A stretch of 64,000 bases of DNA from Cupriavidus consociatus (lineage in GTDB: Bacteria; Pseudomonadota; Gammaproteobacteria; Burkholderiales; Burkholderiaceae), in the NCBI RefSeq assembly GCF_017814975.1, contig NZ_JAGIQA010000014.1, positions 124,001 through 188,000 on the forward strand, read 5' to 3'. The translations under genes were made by a program, and so were the position numbers. The notes beneath the pieces were generated by a model. The model was not told where the DNA came from. It searched no databases and was given only the letters and a program-made list of their open reading frames with translations. Shown one piece after another: positions 8,283 to 16,469 of the stretch. The stretch's first letter is position 1; each line of letters opens with the position of its first letter.

Positions 8283-10934
8283 TTACGAATTGGCGTCGGC
8301 ATCGGCATTACCGCCCGCCTCTTCCGCCTCTTCCGGGCCGGCGCCATTGTCGGCGTCGCTCTCGACGATGCGTTGCAGGCCGGACAGCTTGGTGCCCTCG
8401 TCGACGTTGATCAGCGTGACGCCCTGCGTGGCGCGACCCATTTCCCGGATTTCACCGACACGGGTACGGATCAGCACACCGCCGGTGGTGATCAGCATGA
8501 TTTCGTCTTCCGGCGAAACCAGCGCCGCCGCCACGACGCGGCCATTGCGCTCGCTGGTCTGGATCGCGATCATGCCCTTGGTGCCGCGGCCGTGGCGAGT
8601 GTACTCGGCGATCGGCGTGCGCTTGCCGTAGCCGTTCTCGGTTGCGGTCAGCACGCTGCCGCGCACGCCCGCCTCGGCTTCCTCGGCAGTTTCCGCAGGC
8701 GCGACCAGCATGGCGATCACCGCCTGGCCGTCTTCCAGGTTCATGCCGCGCACGCCACGCGCCTGGCGACCCATGGGGCGGACATCGTTTTCGTCGAAGC
8801 GCACCGCCTTGCCGGCATCCGAGAACAGCATCACGTCGTGCTGCCCGTCGGTCACGGCGGCGCCGATGAGGTAGTCGCCCTCATCCAGGTCGACGGCGAT
8901 GATGCCGGCCTTGCGCGGGTTGGAGAACTCGGTCAGCGCCGTCTTCTTGACCGTGCCGCGGGCGGTGGCCATGAAGATGAAGTGCTCGGCATCGAACTGG
9001 CGCACCGGCAGGATCACGTTGATCTTTTCGCCGTCAGACAGCGGGAACATGTTGACGATGGGGCGGCCGCGGGAGTTGCGCGAGCCCTGCGGCACCTCAT
9101 AGACCTTCAGCCAGTACAGTCGGCCGCGGTTCGAGAAGCACAGGATGTAGTCGTGGGTATTTGCCACGAACAGGGTGTCGATCCAGTCGTCTTCCTTGGT
9201 CGCCGCCGCCTGCTTGCCGCGGCCGCCACGCTTCTGCGCCCGGTACTCGGAGATCGGCTGGCTCTTCATATAGCCGCTGTGTGACAGGGTGACCACCATG
9301 TCCTGCGGCGTGATCAGGTCCTCGGTGTCCAGCTCGGTCGCATTCAGTTCGATCTGCGAACGTCGGTCATCGCCGAATTCGGCGCGGATCGCCGTAAGTT
9401 CGTCGGTGATGATCGCGGTAATGCGTTCCGGACGCGCCAGGATATCGAGCAGGTCGGCGATTATCGCCATGACATCGCGATATTCCTGGACGATCTTGTC
9501 CTGTTCCAGGCCGGTGAGGCGTTGCAGGCGCATTTGCAGGATTTCCTGCGCCTGGCTGTCGGACAGCTTGTAGAGGCCGTCGGCCTGCATGCCGAATACC
9601 GCCGGCAGGCCGTCCGGCCGGTATGACGCACGGCCGCCGGGGGTCTCGCTTTCCGCCCGTGCCAGCATATCGCGCACCAGGCTGGAATCCCAGGCCTTGG
9701 ACATGAGTTCCTGCTTGGCGATCGGCGGCGTCGGCGCGGCCTTGATGATGGCGATGAACTCGTCGATATTCGCCAGCGCCACGGCCAGGCCTTCGAGCAC
9801 ATGGCCGCGCTCGCGCGCCTTGCGCAGCTCGTATACGGTGCGCCGGGTCACGACCTCGCGGCGGTGTGCGAGGAAGTACTCCAGCATCTGTTTCAGGTTC
9901 AGCAGGCGCGGCTGGCGGTCGACCAGCGCCACCATGTTCATGCCAAAGGTGTCCTGCAGCTGGGTGTTCTTATATAGGTTGTTGAGAACGACCTCGGGAA
10001 CCTCGTTGCGCTTGAGTTCGATCACCACGCGCATACCGGACTTGTCGGACTCGTCGCGGATATCGGAGATGCCCTCGATCTTCTTTTCCGTGACCAGCTC
10101 GGCAATGCGCTCCAGCAGAGTGCGCTTGTTCACCTGGTAGGGCAGTTCGTCGACGATGATCGCCTGGCGCTGTCCCCGGTCGATGTCCTCGAAGTGCGTC
10201 TTGGCGCGCATGACCACGCGGCCGCGGCCGGTGCGATAGCCTTCGCGCACACCCTGGATGCCGTAGATAATGCCAGCGGTCGGAAAATCCGGAGCCGGAA
10301 TCAATTCAATCAGTTCATCCACCGTCGCCTGCGGATTGCGCAGCAGATGCAGGCAGCCGTCTACGATTTCATTCAGGTTATGCGGCGGGATATTGGTGGC
10401 CATACCCACTGCAATACCCGAGGAACCGTTGATTAGCAGATTGGGAATACGAGCCGGGAGAATAGACGGCTCTTTTTCAGAGCCGTCATAGTTGCTGTCG
10501 AAATCGACGGTTTCCTTGTCGATATCGTGCAGCATCTCGTGGGCGATTTTCGACAGGCGGATTTCGGTATAACGCATGGCCGCGGCGTTATCGCCGTCGA
10601 CCGAGCCGAAATTGCCCTGCCCGTCCACCAGCATGTAGCGCAGGGAAAAGTCCTGCGCCATGCGGACAATGGTGTCGTATACAGCAGTGTCACCGTGCGG
10701 GTGGTACTTACCAATCACATCCCCGACGATACGGGCGGACTTCTTGTACGGACGGTTCCAGTCGTTGTTAAGCTCGTGCATCGCATACAGCACGCGCCGG
10801 TGCACCGGTTTCAGGCCGTCCCGCACGTCGGGAAGCGCGCGCCCGACGATCACGCTCATGGCGTAGTCGAGATAGGAGCGGCGCATTTCCTCTTCGAGGG
10901 AGACCGGAAGGGTTTCTTTTGCGAATGGATCCAT
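8283..10934 (-). CDS. gyrA: DNA gyrase subunit A
   Basis: This is the breakage-reunion subunit of the type II topoisomerase that introduces negative supercoils. The 883-residue protein begins with the family N-terminus ([19 protein letters not shown]) and contains the catalytic tyrosine in [11 protein letters not shown]. The quinolone-determining segment reads [14 protein letters not shown], with the wild-type-like GDTAVYD pattern. The C-terminal beta-pinwheel holds the GyrA box QKRGGRGK. It heads the minus-strand supraoperon and is divergent from ompA across a 433-bp region. The acidic C-terminal tail ([20 protein letters not shown]) is lineage-specific. Confidence 0.98.
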   Translation of the reverse strand: MDPFAKETLPVSLEEEMRRSYLDYAMSVIVGRALPDVRDGLKPVHRRVLYAMHELNNDWNRPYKKSARIVGDVIGKYHPHGDTAVYDTIVRMAQDFSLRYMLVDGQGNFGSVDGDNAAAMRYTEIRLSKIAHEMLHDIDKETVDFDSNYDGSEKEPSILPARIPNLLINGSSGIAVGMATNIPPHNLNEIVDGCLHLLRNPQATVDELIELIPAPDFPTAGIIYGIQGVREGYRTGRGRVVMRAKTHFEDIDRGQRQAIIVDELPYQVNKRTLLERIAELVTEKKIEGISDIRDESDKSGMRVVIELKRNEVPEVVLNNLYKNTQLQDTFGMNMVALVDRQPRLLNLKQMLEYFLAHRREVVTRRTVYELRKARERGHVLEGLAVALANIDEFIAIIKAAPTPPIAKQELMSKAWDSSLVRDMLARAESETPGGRASYRPDGLPAVFGMQADGLYKLSDSQAQEILQMRLQRLTGLEQDKIVQEYRDVMAIIADLLDILARPERITAIITDELTAIRAEFGDDRRSQIELNATELDTEDLITPQDMVVTLSHSGYMKSQPISEYRAQKRGGRGKQAAATKEDDWIDTLFVANTHDYILCFSNRGRLYWLKVYEVPQGSRNSRGRPIVNMFPLSDGEKINVILPVRQFDAEHFIFMATARGTVKKTALTEFSNPRKAGIIAVDLDEGDYLIGAAVTDGQHDVMLFSDAGKAVRFDENDVRPMGRQARGVRGMNLEDGQAVIAMLVAPAETAEEAEAGVRGSVLTATENGYGKRTPIAEYTRHGRGTKGMIAIQTSERNGRVVAAALVSPEDEIMLITTGGVLIRTRVGEIREMGRATQGVTLINVDEGTKLSGLQRIVESDADNGAGPEEAEEAGGNADADANS

Positions 10935-11367
10935 TGCGGCGTGGTTTATGCGGCAGGTTTAAGCGAATGACAGGCCCTTTTGCACGTGGCGCCGGCGGGC
11001 GCCTGACGGCTGGGCAACGTGCCATTCTAACATGCCGGCACCCCCGACTCGCCGGGTCGGAACAGCCCCGCCAGGGCCCGTCGGCGGCCCTGCCCAAATC
11101 CCGGAAACCCTGATGCCACAAGGCTTTGCGGGCGACACAAGACCCATGTTGCACAAACACCACAGACCCAAAACCCATAGGGCGAATCGAATATATTTAC
11201 TTCGTAGGAAACGACCCTTGTGGCACAATTCCCCAGCGAAGAGCCAGACATTGTTCGAAGTGGAGCATACACCACATCGAGAATGTTATACTCCGAAGAA
11301 TGTATGACTTGTTTTCGTCCATTTGCTCGCAGTAACCCTGCGGTGATCTCATCCTGAGAGGAGAAAT
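10935..11367 (+). other. Intergenic region between divergent gyrA and ompA
   Basis: This 433-bp gap holds no convincing gene. The part next to gyrA (about 10935-11100) is GC-rich; from about 11140 it becomes AT-rich and carries the ompA promoter. A clear gyrA promoter could not be assigned by eye. Several reading frames cross it, but they have no ribosome-binding sites or family similarity. Confidence 0.6.
11284..11292 (+). promoter_or_regulatory. ompA: Extended -10 promoter of ompA
   Basis: TGTTATACT is a TGn extended -10 element with a near-perfect TATACT hexamer. There is no good -35 at normal spacing, which is typical for extended -10 promoters. It predicts a start near 11299 and a leader of about 69 nt before the ompA ATG. 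Confidence 0.5.
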
Positions 11368-12021
11368 ATGAAAAAATTTGCCAAGCTCGCGCTCGTTGCA
11401 GCTACCGCAGTAATGGCTGCATCCGCTCAAGCCCAGTCCGTCCCCTACGAAAAGAAGGCAGTGAACGATAACTGGGGCAACGGTACGAGCGAGTACGTGT
11501 GGAAGAATGGCACGAACGAGCTCTGCTGGCGCGACAGCTCCTGGACTCCGGCCACCGCCAACGCGCTGTGCGACGGCGCCCTGGCTCCCGCAGCACCGGC
11601 ACCGGCACCGGCACCGGTCGCTCCGCCGGTCGTCTCGAGCGAGAAGGTCACTTTCGCTGCTGACACCCTGTTCGACTTCGACAAGGCTGTCCTGAAGCCG
11701 GAAGGCAAGGCCAAGCTGGACGACCTGGTCTCGAAGCTGCAAGGCATCACCCTGGAAGTCATCATCGCCGTTGGTCACACCGACTCGTTCGGCTCGGACA
11801 AGTACAACGATCGCCTGTCGATCCGCCGTGCTGAATCGGTCAAGGCTTACCTGGTGAGCAAGGGCGTTGAAGCCAACCGCGTCTACACCGAAGGCAAGGG
11901 CAAGCGCCAGCTGAAGGTCGATCCGAAGTCGTGCAAGGGCAACCGCAAGGCCCAGATCGCCTGCCAGCAGCCGAACCGCCGCGTGGAAGTCGAAGTGGTC
12001 GGCACCCGCAGCGCACGTTAA
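11368..12021 (+). CDS. ompA: OmpA family outer-membrane/peptidoglycan-binding protein
   Basis: The 217-residue precursor has a Sec signal peptide ([22 protein letters not shown]). An about 45-residue segment with two cysteines follows (ELCWRDSS and ANALCDG), then a Pro-Ala linker ([15 protein letters not shown], near residues 71-85). The C-terminal OmpA domain ([33 protein letters not shown]) normally binds peptidoglycan diaminopimelate. The transmembrane beta-barrel of enterobacterial OmpA is absent, so this is the short OmpA type common in Burkholderiales. A strong ribosome-binding site (GAGAGGAGAAAT) precedes the ATG, and a strong terminator follows. Both suggest a monocistronic, highly expressed gene. 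Confidence 0.93.
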   Translation: MKKFAKLALVAATAVMAASAQAQSVPYEKKAVNDNWGNGTSEYVWKNGTNELCWRDSSWTPATANALCDGALAPAAPAPAPAPVAPPVVSSEKVTFAADTLFDFDKAVLKPEGKAKLDDLVSKLQGITLEVIIAVGHTDSFGSDKYNDRLSIRRAESVKAYLVSKGVEANRVYTEGKGKRQLKVDPKSCKGNRKAQIACQQPNRRVEVEVVGTRSAR

Positions 12022-12041
12022 TCGGATCCTTTCCGATCAAG

Positions 12042-12071
12042 AAAGCCCAGCGCAAGCTGGGCTTTTTTTTT
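12042..12071 (+). terminator. Rho-independent terminator of ompA
   Basis: A 10-bp stem (AAAGCCCAGC / GCTGGGCTTT) with a GCAA tetraloop is followed by an unbroken T run. It lies 20 bp after the ompA stop codon. Confidence 0.9.
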
Positions 12072-12131
12072 GATACAGTTGGCCACACACCTCCTCCGCC
12101 GGCGTGGGCAGTTGCCGCCGGCCCGCATACG

Positions 12132-12878
12132 ATGACGTTGCCCTCCCAGACTCTGTCCGCCCATCCCGATCCGCTGCGCCGGAACGCCGACCCCAAGGAA
12201 ATCGACAAATTCAGCGAACTGGCCCACCGCTGGTGGGACCCCGAGAGTGAGTTCAAGCCACTGCATGAGCTCAATCCGCTGCGCCTGGGCTGGATCGACG
12301 GCATTGCCGGGCTCGCGGGCAAGCGTGTGGTTGACGTGGGCTGCGGTGGCGGCATCCTGTCCGAGAGCATGGCGCGCCTTGGTGCCAACGTGCGCGGCAT
12401 TGACCTCTCCAGCAAGGCGCTGAAGGTCGCGGACCTGCACAGCCTGGAGTCCGGCGTGGCCGTCACCTATGAGGAGATCGCGGCAGAAGCGCTGGCGGCG
12501 CGCGAACCCGGCAGCGTGGATGTCGTGACGTGCATGGAAATGCTCGAACACGTACCGGACCCAGCCTCGATCGTGCAAGCCTGCGCAACGCTGGTAAAGC
12601 CGGGCGGCCATGTTTTCTTCTCCACCATCAACCGCAACCTGAAGGCGTACCTGCTGGCCATCGTGGGCGCCGAGTACGTGCTGAACATGCTGCCGCGCGG
12701 CACGCACGATTATGAAAAGTTCATCACCCCGTCGGAACTGGCGCGCTTCGCCCGCAACGCAGGGCTGGACCTGATCGAGATGCGCGGCATGACCTATAAC
12801 CCGCTATCGCAGGTCTATGCGCTGGGCCGCGACACGGATGTGAATTACATGATGGCGTTCCGCCGGGTGTCGGCATGA
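12132..12878 (+). CDS. ubiG: Ubiquinone biosynthesis O-methyltransferase
   Basis: The 248-residue product is a SAM-dependent methyltransferase that performs both O-methylations in ubiquinone synthesis. It shows the family opening [20 protein letters not shown], motif [21 protein letters not shown], and the post-I region [12 protein letters not shown]. Motif II lies in [16 protein letters not shown] and a later motif in [15 protein letters not shown]. The ATG at 12132 is chosen because it immediately precedes the conserved part; an open frame continues upstream into the ompA 3' end without similarity. The stop overlaps the gph start by 4 bp (ATGA), so the two are translationally coupled. Confidence 0.96.
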   Translation: MTLPSQTLSAHPDPLRRNADPKEIDKFSELAHRWWDPESEFKPLHELNPLRLGWIDGIAGLAGKRVVDVGCGGGILSESMARLGANVRGIDLSSKALKVADLHSLESGVAVTYEEIAAEALAAREPGSVDVVTCMEMLEHVPDPASIVQACATLVKPGGHVFFSTINRNLKAYLLAIVGAEYVLNMLPRGTHDYEKFITPSELARFARNAGLDLIEMRGMTYNPLSQVYALGRDTDVNYMMAFRRVSA

Positions 12879-13549
12879 GCGGGGGCATCGCAGGCGTCTT
12901 CTTCGACCTCGACGGCACGCTGGCGGACACGGCGCCGGACCTGGCGGCTGCCGCCAACCGGCTGGTCGTCGAACGAGGCCGCCCACCGGTGGCGTATGAG
13001 AAGCTTCGGCCCGTTGCCTCGCATGGGGCGCGCGGCCTGCTCGGCGCGGCGTTCGGGCTGGTGCCCGAGGACGCGGACTTTCCGGCGCTGCGGGATATCT
13101 TTCTCGACTACTACGAAGCCGACATCGCCGTCCACACGCGCCTGTTCGACGGCATGCCACAAGTGCTGTCGGCGCTGGAAGCAGCCGGCATCCCGTGGGG
13201 TATCGTCACCAACAAGATTGCGCGCTTCACGGTGCCGCTGGTCGCCGCCATCGGGCTGGCGCCGCGCGCCAGCGCAGTGGTCAGCGGCGACACCACCTCC
13301 CATGCCAAGCCCCACCCCGCCCCGCTGCTGCACGCCGCGGCCAGCGCCGGGGTCGATCCGCACCGTTGCGTGTACGTCGGCGACGACCTGCGCGACATCC
13401 AGGCGGGCAAGGCCGCCGGCATGATGACGGTCACGGCCGCCTATGGCTACTGCGGCGACGGCGAGCCGCCGGAGGCATGGGGCGCCGACCACCTGGTACG
13501 CCATCCGGCCGAACTGATCCCCCTGCTGGTGCCCGCGGCCGTGCGCTAG
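12875..13549 (+). CDS. gph: Phosphoglycolate phosphatase (HAD superfamily)
   Basis: The 224-residue HAD hydrolase has motif [16 protein letters not shown] (nucleophile Asp), motif II GIVTNK, and motif [18 protein letters not shown]. The lysine of motif III is in SHAKPHPAP. It is expected to remove 2-phosphoglycolate. It begins inside the stop of ubiG, an arrangement conserved in beta-proteobacteria. HAD substrate range cannot be proven from motifs; the ubiG linkage and length support Gph, and a related 5'-nucleotidase-like activity is the alternative. Confidence 0.92.
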   Translation: MSGGIAGVFFDLDGTLADTAPDLAAAANRLVVERGRPPVAYEKLRPVASHGARGLLGAAFGLVPEDADFPALRDIFLDYYEADIAVHTRLFDGMPQVLSALEAAGIPWGIVTNKIARFTVPLVAAIGLAPRASAVVSGDTTSHAKPHPAPLLHAAASAGVDPHRCVYVGDDLRDIQAGKAAGMMTVTAAYGYCGDGEPPEAWGADHLVRHPAELIPLLVPAAVR

Positions 13550-13592
13550 CGGCGTGGCGGCCAGCGCACAGCTGGCCGGGATGGAACTCCCC

Positions 13593-13621
13593 GCGACACT
13601 TTCCATCCAACCGGGTACAAT
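13593..13621 (+). promoter_or_regulatory. ssrA: Predicted promoter of ssrA
   Basis: GCGACA (13593-13598) and TACAAT (13616-13621) are separated by 17 bp. The predicted start near 13628 is about 10 nt upstream of the mature tmRNA 5' end, which fits a precursor trimmed at the acceptor stem. Confidence 0.55.
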
Positions 13622-13637
13622 CCAGCTTCTTCTCACT

Positions 13638-13996
13638 GGGGCCGACCTGGTTTCGACGTGGGTTACAAAGCAGTGGAGGGCATACCGAGGACCCGTCACC
13701 TCGTTAATCAATGGGAATGCAATAACTGCTAACGACGAACGTTACGCACTGGCAGCCTAAGGGCCGCCGTCCTCGCACTGGCTCGCTGACGGGCTAGGGT
13801 CGCAAGACCACGCGAGGTCATTTACGTCAGATAAGCTCCGGAAGTGTCACGGGTCCAGAGACGAAAATTTAGTGACTCGCCGTCGTAGAGCGTGTTCGTC
13901 CGCGATGCGCCGGTTAAATCAAATGACAGAACTAAGTATGTAGAACTCTCTGTGGAGGGCTTGCGGACGCGGGTTCGATTCCCGCCGGCTCCACCA
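13638..13996 (+). ncRNA. ssrA: tmRNA (transfer-messenger RNA)
   Basis: The RNA rescues stalled ribosomes together with SmpB. The 5' GGGGCCG (13638-13644) pairs with CGGCTCC (13986-13992) to form the acceptor stem. A discriminator A and an encoded CCA follow. GGTTTCGACGTGG near the 5' end and GGGTTCGATTCCCG near the 3' end are the conserved D-loop-like and T-arm regions. The tag reading frame at 13728-13757 encodes ANDERYALAA and ends in TAA at 13758-13760. This is the single-chain form of about 359 nt, and the tag matches the Ralstonia/Cupriavidus type. Confidence 0.98.
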
Positions 13997-14035
13997 GTTA
14001 CACACTTCCGAGACTTACGGTCTCAGAAGCCCGGG

Positions 14036-14070
14036 AAACCCGTGATGACCACCGTCTTCACGGGTTTTTT
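14036..14070 (+). terminator. Rho-independent terminator after ssrA
   Basis: AAACCCGTGA pairs with TCACGGGTTT across a 12-nt loop, and TTT follows. It lies 40 nt downstream of the tmRNA 3' end. Confidence 0.85.
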
Positions 14071-14179
14071 GTTGCCGGTCATAGGAAAACGGTAACCGCC
14101 GCGCATTTGCGGCGGCAAAGCGTTACCTCGGGCATCCGACGATTACAATACTCAGCCGAAGCCCGCCAAGCCTGTCCCC

Positions 14180-14581
14180 ATGTCTGACTATCCCCGCTTT
14201 ACCATCAACCGCGCCATGGTCGCGCTGGTCCCCGAACAGCCGTTCCTCGACTGGATCCAGGCAGTTGATCCGCAGCCAGTTGCCGGCCTCACGCTGGAAC
14301 AGGTGCGCGAGGACCAGAGCGTATTCCTGCTGCCCGAGGAACTGGCGGATACGCATGCCAACGCGGTTCACTGGGTCGAGAAGCGCTGGCAGGAATTCTT
14401 CGAATTCATGCTGGCCGAGTGGTTCGACGATTCGCTATGGCCCGAGACCCTGACGCTGGGCATGTTCCGCGAGTGGTTCAGCATCCGCTACCACTCCATG
14501 GTGTTCGACATGGCTCCGGATGCGCCGATGATGCATGAGGATTGGGACGAAGACGACGACTCGCCGGACATGCTGCACTAG
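14180..14581 (+). CDS. Conserved hypothetical acidic protein
   Basis: The 133-residue product has no signal peptide or membrane segment. It is rich in aromatic and acidic residues (HWVEKRWQEFFEFMLAEWFDD) and ends in a strongly acidic tail (EDWDEDDDSPDMLH). I recognise the type as a conserved hypothetical protein of Burkholderiales but cannot name a domain or function. The coding nature is supported by GC-rich third positions, a sensible start, and a terminator 56 bp after the stop. It lies alone between ssrA and a fimbrial-like gene. Confidence 0.8.
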   Translation: MSDYPRFTINRAMVALVPEQPFLDWIQAVDPQPVAGLTLEQVREDQSVFLLPEELADTHANAVHWVEKRWQEFFEFMLAEWFDDSLWPETLTLGMFREWFSIRYHSMVFDMAPDAPMMHEDWDEDDDSPDMLH

Positions 14582-14636
14582 CTTGCTTCAGCGGCGCTGC
14601 CACGGGCAGGGCATGCGATTGGGGCGAAAACAGTCA

Positions 14637-14658
14637 ACGGGCCACTTGGCCCGTTTTT
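14637..14658 (+). terminator. Rho-independent terminator after the acidic hypothetical gene
   Basis: ACGGGCCA and TGGCCCGT form an 8-bp stem with a tiny loop and are followed by a run of Ts. It separates the upstream gene from the fimbrial-like gene, which must therefore have its own promoter in 14659-14870. Confidence 0.8.
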
Positions 14659-14870
14659 CATGCCCGCAGGGCAGCCTATCAGAGGTGCTGGTCTCGGTAC
14701 TGGCGCCGCATCTGCCGAAATCTTCCCAACGCATTCGGAAATTTCCGCCCATCGGCGCAAAGCGATACGACTACAGTTGGCTCGTCCCTTAACGGGCAGG
14801 CGGCGCCAATTCCAGCGAACGCAATCTGGGGTCTCACGGCCACCGCCAGCCTCCGCAACCGCTGAACCCA

Positions 14871-15902
14871 ATGCACAACGCTCTACCCATCGGTATCCGC
14901 CTGCTCGGTGCGCTCAAACGCTGGCTGCTTGTGCTCGCGTGCCTGAGCGCCCCGCACCTCGCCCATGCCGGCTGTACCAGCACGCCCGCCATGCCCTACC
15001 TGCAGACCATGAACAATATGGCGGTGGCCGTCAACCTGCCGGTCGGCAGCACGATTCCCGGCACCGTCCGCTATTACACCTTCACCGGCACATGCACGGA
15101 GACGCAGCCATACGTGGTGGCCGGCGCGCCGATCATTTCCTGCTACTACGGCTCGGGCAACGAAGTCATGCCGGGTGTCTATTCCACCGGCGTCGCCGGC
15201 ATCGGCATCCGGCTGCGCAACGCGGCGGGACAACCAATGACCAATGCCTGGGGGGTCAACTGCGATACACGCGCCGCCAACCTCGGCACGGTCAACGCTG
15301 ACATGACCTATTCCGTATCGGTTTCGGTGGAATTCGTGAAGACTGGCGTGATTTCCACCGGCGATCTCGATCCAACGCAGACCCGCTTCGGCTTTGGCGT
15401 CTACAAGGGCTCGACGGCAGGTGCGCTCGGCGGCGGCTATGTCAACTACATCGGCTTCTCGGGCAGTGCCTCGCCGCGCGAGATTGCCTGCAATGTCAAC
15501 TACCCCGCCGTGGTGACATTGCCCAATGTCAGTGCCAGTACGCTGGCGACCCAAGGGGCCGCCGGCAATACGCCCTTCTCGATCCAGCTGACCTGCAGCG
15601 GGGCTGCCATCGTCGGCCTGACACTGGACGGAGCGGGTGGAACCCCGGTGCAATCAGCGCCCAACGGCATACTCGGAATCGCCAATGCAGGGACAGGCGG
15701 CAGAGCCAGCGGCGCGGGCGTGCAGATCGTCAATGACACCGGCAGCACGCCAGTGCCGCTGCAAGTACGCAATGCCATGGGCAACATTGCCGCCAACGTG
15801 CCTTCCACCTACCGCTTCGGTGCACGCTATGTCGCGCTGGGCGGCACGCCATCGCCTGGGGCGGTGTCGAGCGCCATGATATTTACGCTGGACTACCAGT
15901 AA
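14871..15902 (+). CDS. Fimbrial adhesin / minor pilin-like secreted protein
   Basis: The 343-residue precursor has an N-terminal signal peptide with cleavage near AHA-GCTST (about residue 33). The mature protein looks two-domain. About residues 35-200 contain four cysteines and many Gly/Thr/Tyr residues, like a receptor-binding domain. About residues 205-343 resemble a chaperone-usher pilin domain: they carry two cysteines (REIACNVN and QLTCSGA) and end in YRFGARYVALGG...SSAMIFTLDYQ, the usual donor-strand-type pilin C-terminus. No chaperone or usher gene is nearby, so it would need a system encoded elsewhere. The adhesin role is inferred. Confidence 0.75.
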   Translation: MHNALPIGIRLLGALKRWLLVLACLSAPHLAHAGCTSTPAMPYLQTMNNMAVAVNLPVGSTIPGTVRYYTFTGTCTETQPYVVAGAPIISCYYGSGNEVMPGVYSTGVAGIGIRLRNAAGQPMTNAWGVNCDTRAANLGTVNADMTYSVSVSVEFVKTGVISTGDLDPTQTRFGFGVYKGSTAGALGGGYVNYIGFSGSASPREIACNVNYPAVVTLPNVSASTLATQGAAGNTPFSIQLTCSGAAIVGLTLDGAGGTPVQSAPNGILGIANAGTGGRASGAGVQIVNDTGSTPVPLQVRNAMGNIAANVPSTYRFGARYVALGGTPSPGAVSSAMIFTLDYQ

Positions 15903-15912
15903 TAAACGAAAC

Positions 15913-15935
15913 ACGGCGCCGCCAGGCGCCGTTTT
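15913..15935 (+). terminator. Rho-independent terminator after the fimbrial-like gene
   Basis: ACGGCGCC and GGCGCCGT flank a GCCA loop and are followed by TTT. It lies between two convergent genes. Confidence 0.8.
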
Positions 15936-15962
15936 GGCTTGCGCCAGGCCACCTGCCAGCCG

Positions 15963-16469
15963 TCAGAGGAACCGGTCCAGCAGCTTGCGGCTGTGCTTGT
16001 CGAGCGCCATCAGATCCCGGATGAGGTAGTGGATCCCATGGCTGTCCGACACCATCAGAGTGTTGCCGGACAGCCGCCGGATCGCTTCTTCGCCGCGCAG
16101 CACGAGCGAGGTCCGTCCCCGATCGGTCTGCACGGTCCACACGCTTGGCGTGGCGAATGTCGAGACCTCGACGATGCGCTCGATCTCCGGCATGAACTCG
16201 CGCGATGCGAGTTCCTCTTCGATCATCCTGCGCTCGTTGGCAGGAAGGGCCTCAAGCCGCGGAATCCACACCACCTCATGCCCGTCGGCGCTCATCATGC
16301 CGATGCCACCTTGCGGCGCGGAGATCGGGAAGGCGCGCACCGGCACCACCCCTTCATAGATTGTGCCGTCGTCATGGATCAGCGTCAGACGGCCAAACGG
16401 ATTGCGCGACAGCTTGAAGTTCGCGCTGGCTGCGGCATTGGTGTCAGCCAAGGTCATCTCAGTGGGCAT
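15963..16469 (-). CDS. DUF1854 protein associated with cyanophycin genes
   Basis: The 168-residue soluble protein belongs to the DUF1854 family. Family-like segments are FPISAPQGGIGMMSADGHEVVWI, MIEEELASREFMPEIERI, WTVQTDRGRTSLVLRGEE and VSDSHGIHYLIRDL. The last part includes a possible DxxGxxY-like motif. Its start overlaps the end of the ABC transporter gene by 11 bp, so the two are translationally coupled. Annotation pipelines call these proteins cyanophycin-metabolism-associated only because of gene neighbourhood; the molecular role is unknown. An alternative ATG lies 12 bp downstream (16457). Confidence 0.85.
   Translation of the reverse strand: MPTEMTLADTNAAASANFKLSRNPFGRLTLIHDDGTIYEGVVPVRAFPISAPQGGIGMMSADGHEVVWIPRLEALPANERRMIEEELASREFMPEIERIVEVSTFATPSVWTVQTDRGRTSLVLRGEEAIRRLSGNTLMVSDSHGIHYLIRDLMALDKHSRKLLDRFL

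Noticed and set aside
11197-11778. Minus-strand open frame of 193 residues opposite the start of ompA
   Set aside because: It has no ribosome-binding site or family similarity and is antisense to a clear signal-peptide gene with a strong promoter.
13554-13760. Open frame of 68 residues over the 5' part of ssrA
   Set aside because: It ends with the tmRNA tag, but the region is the tmRNA itself; only the ANDERYALAA part is translated.
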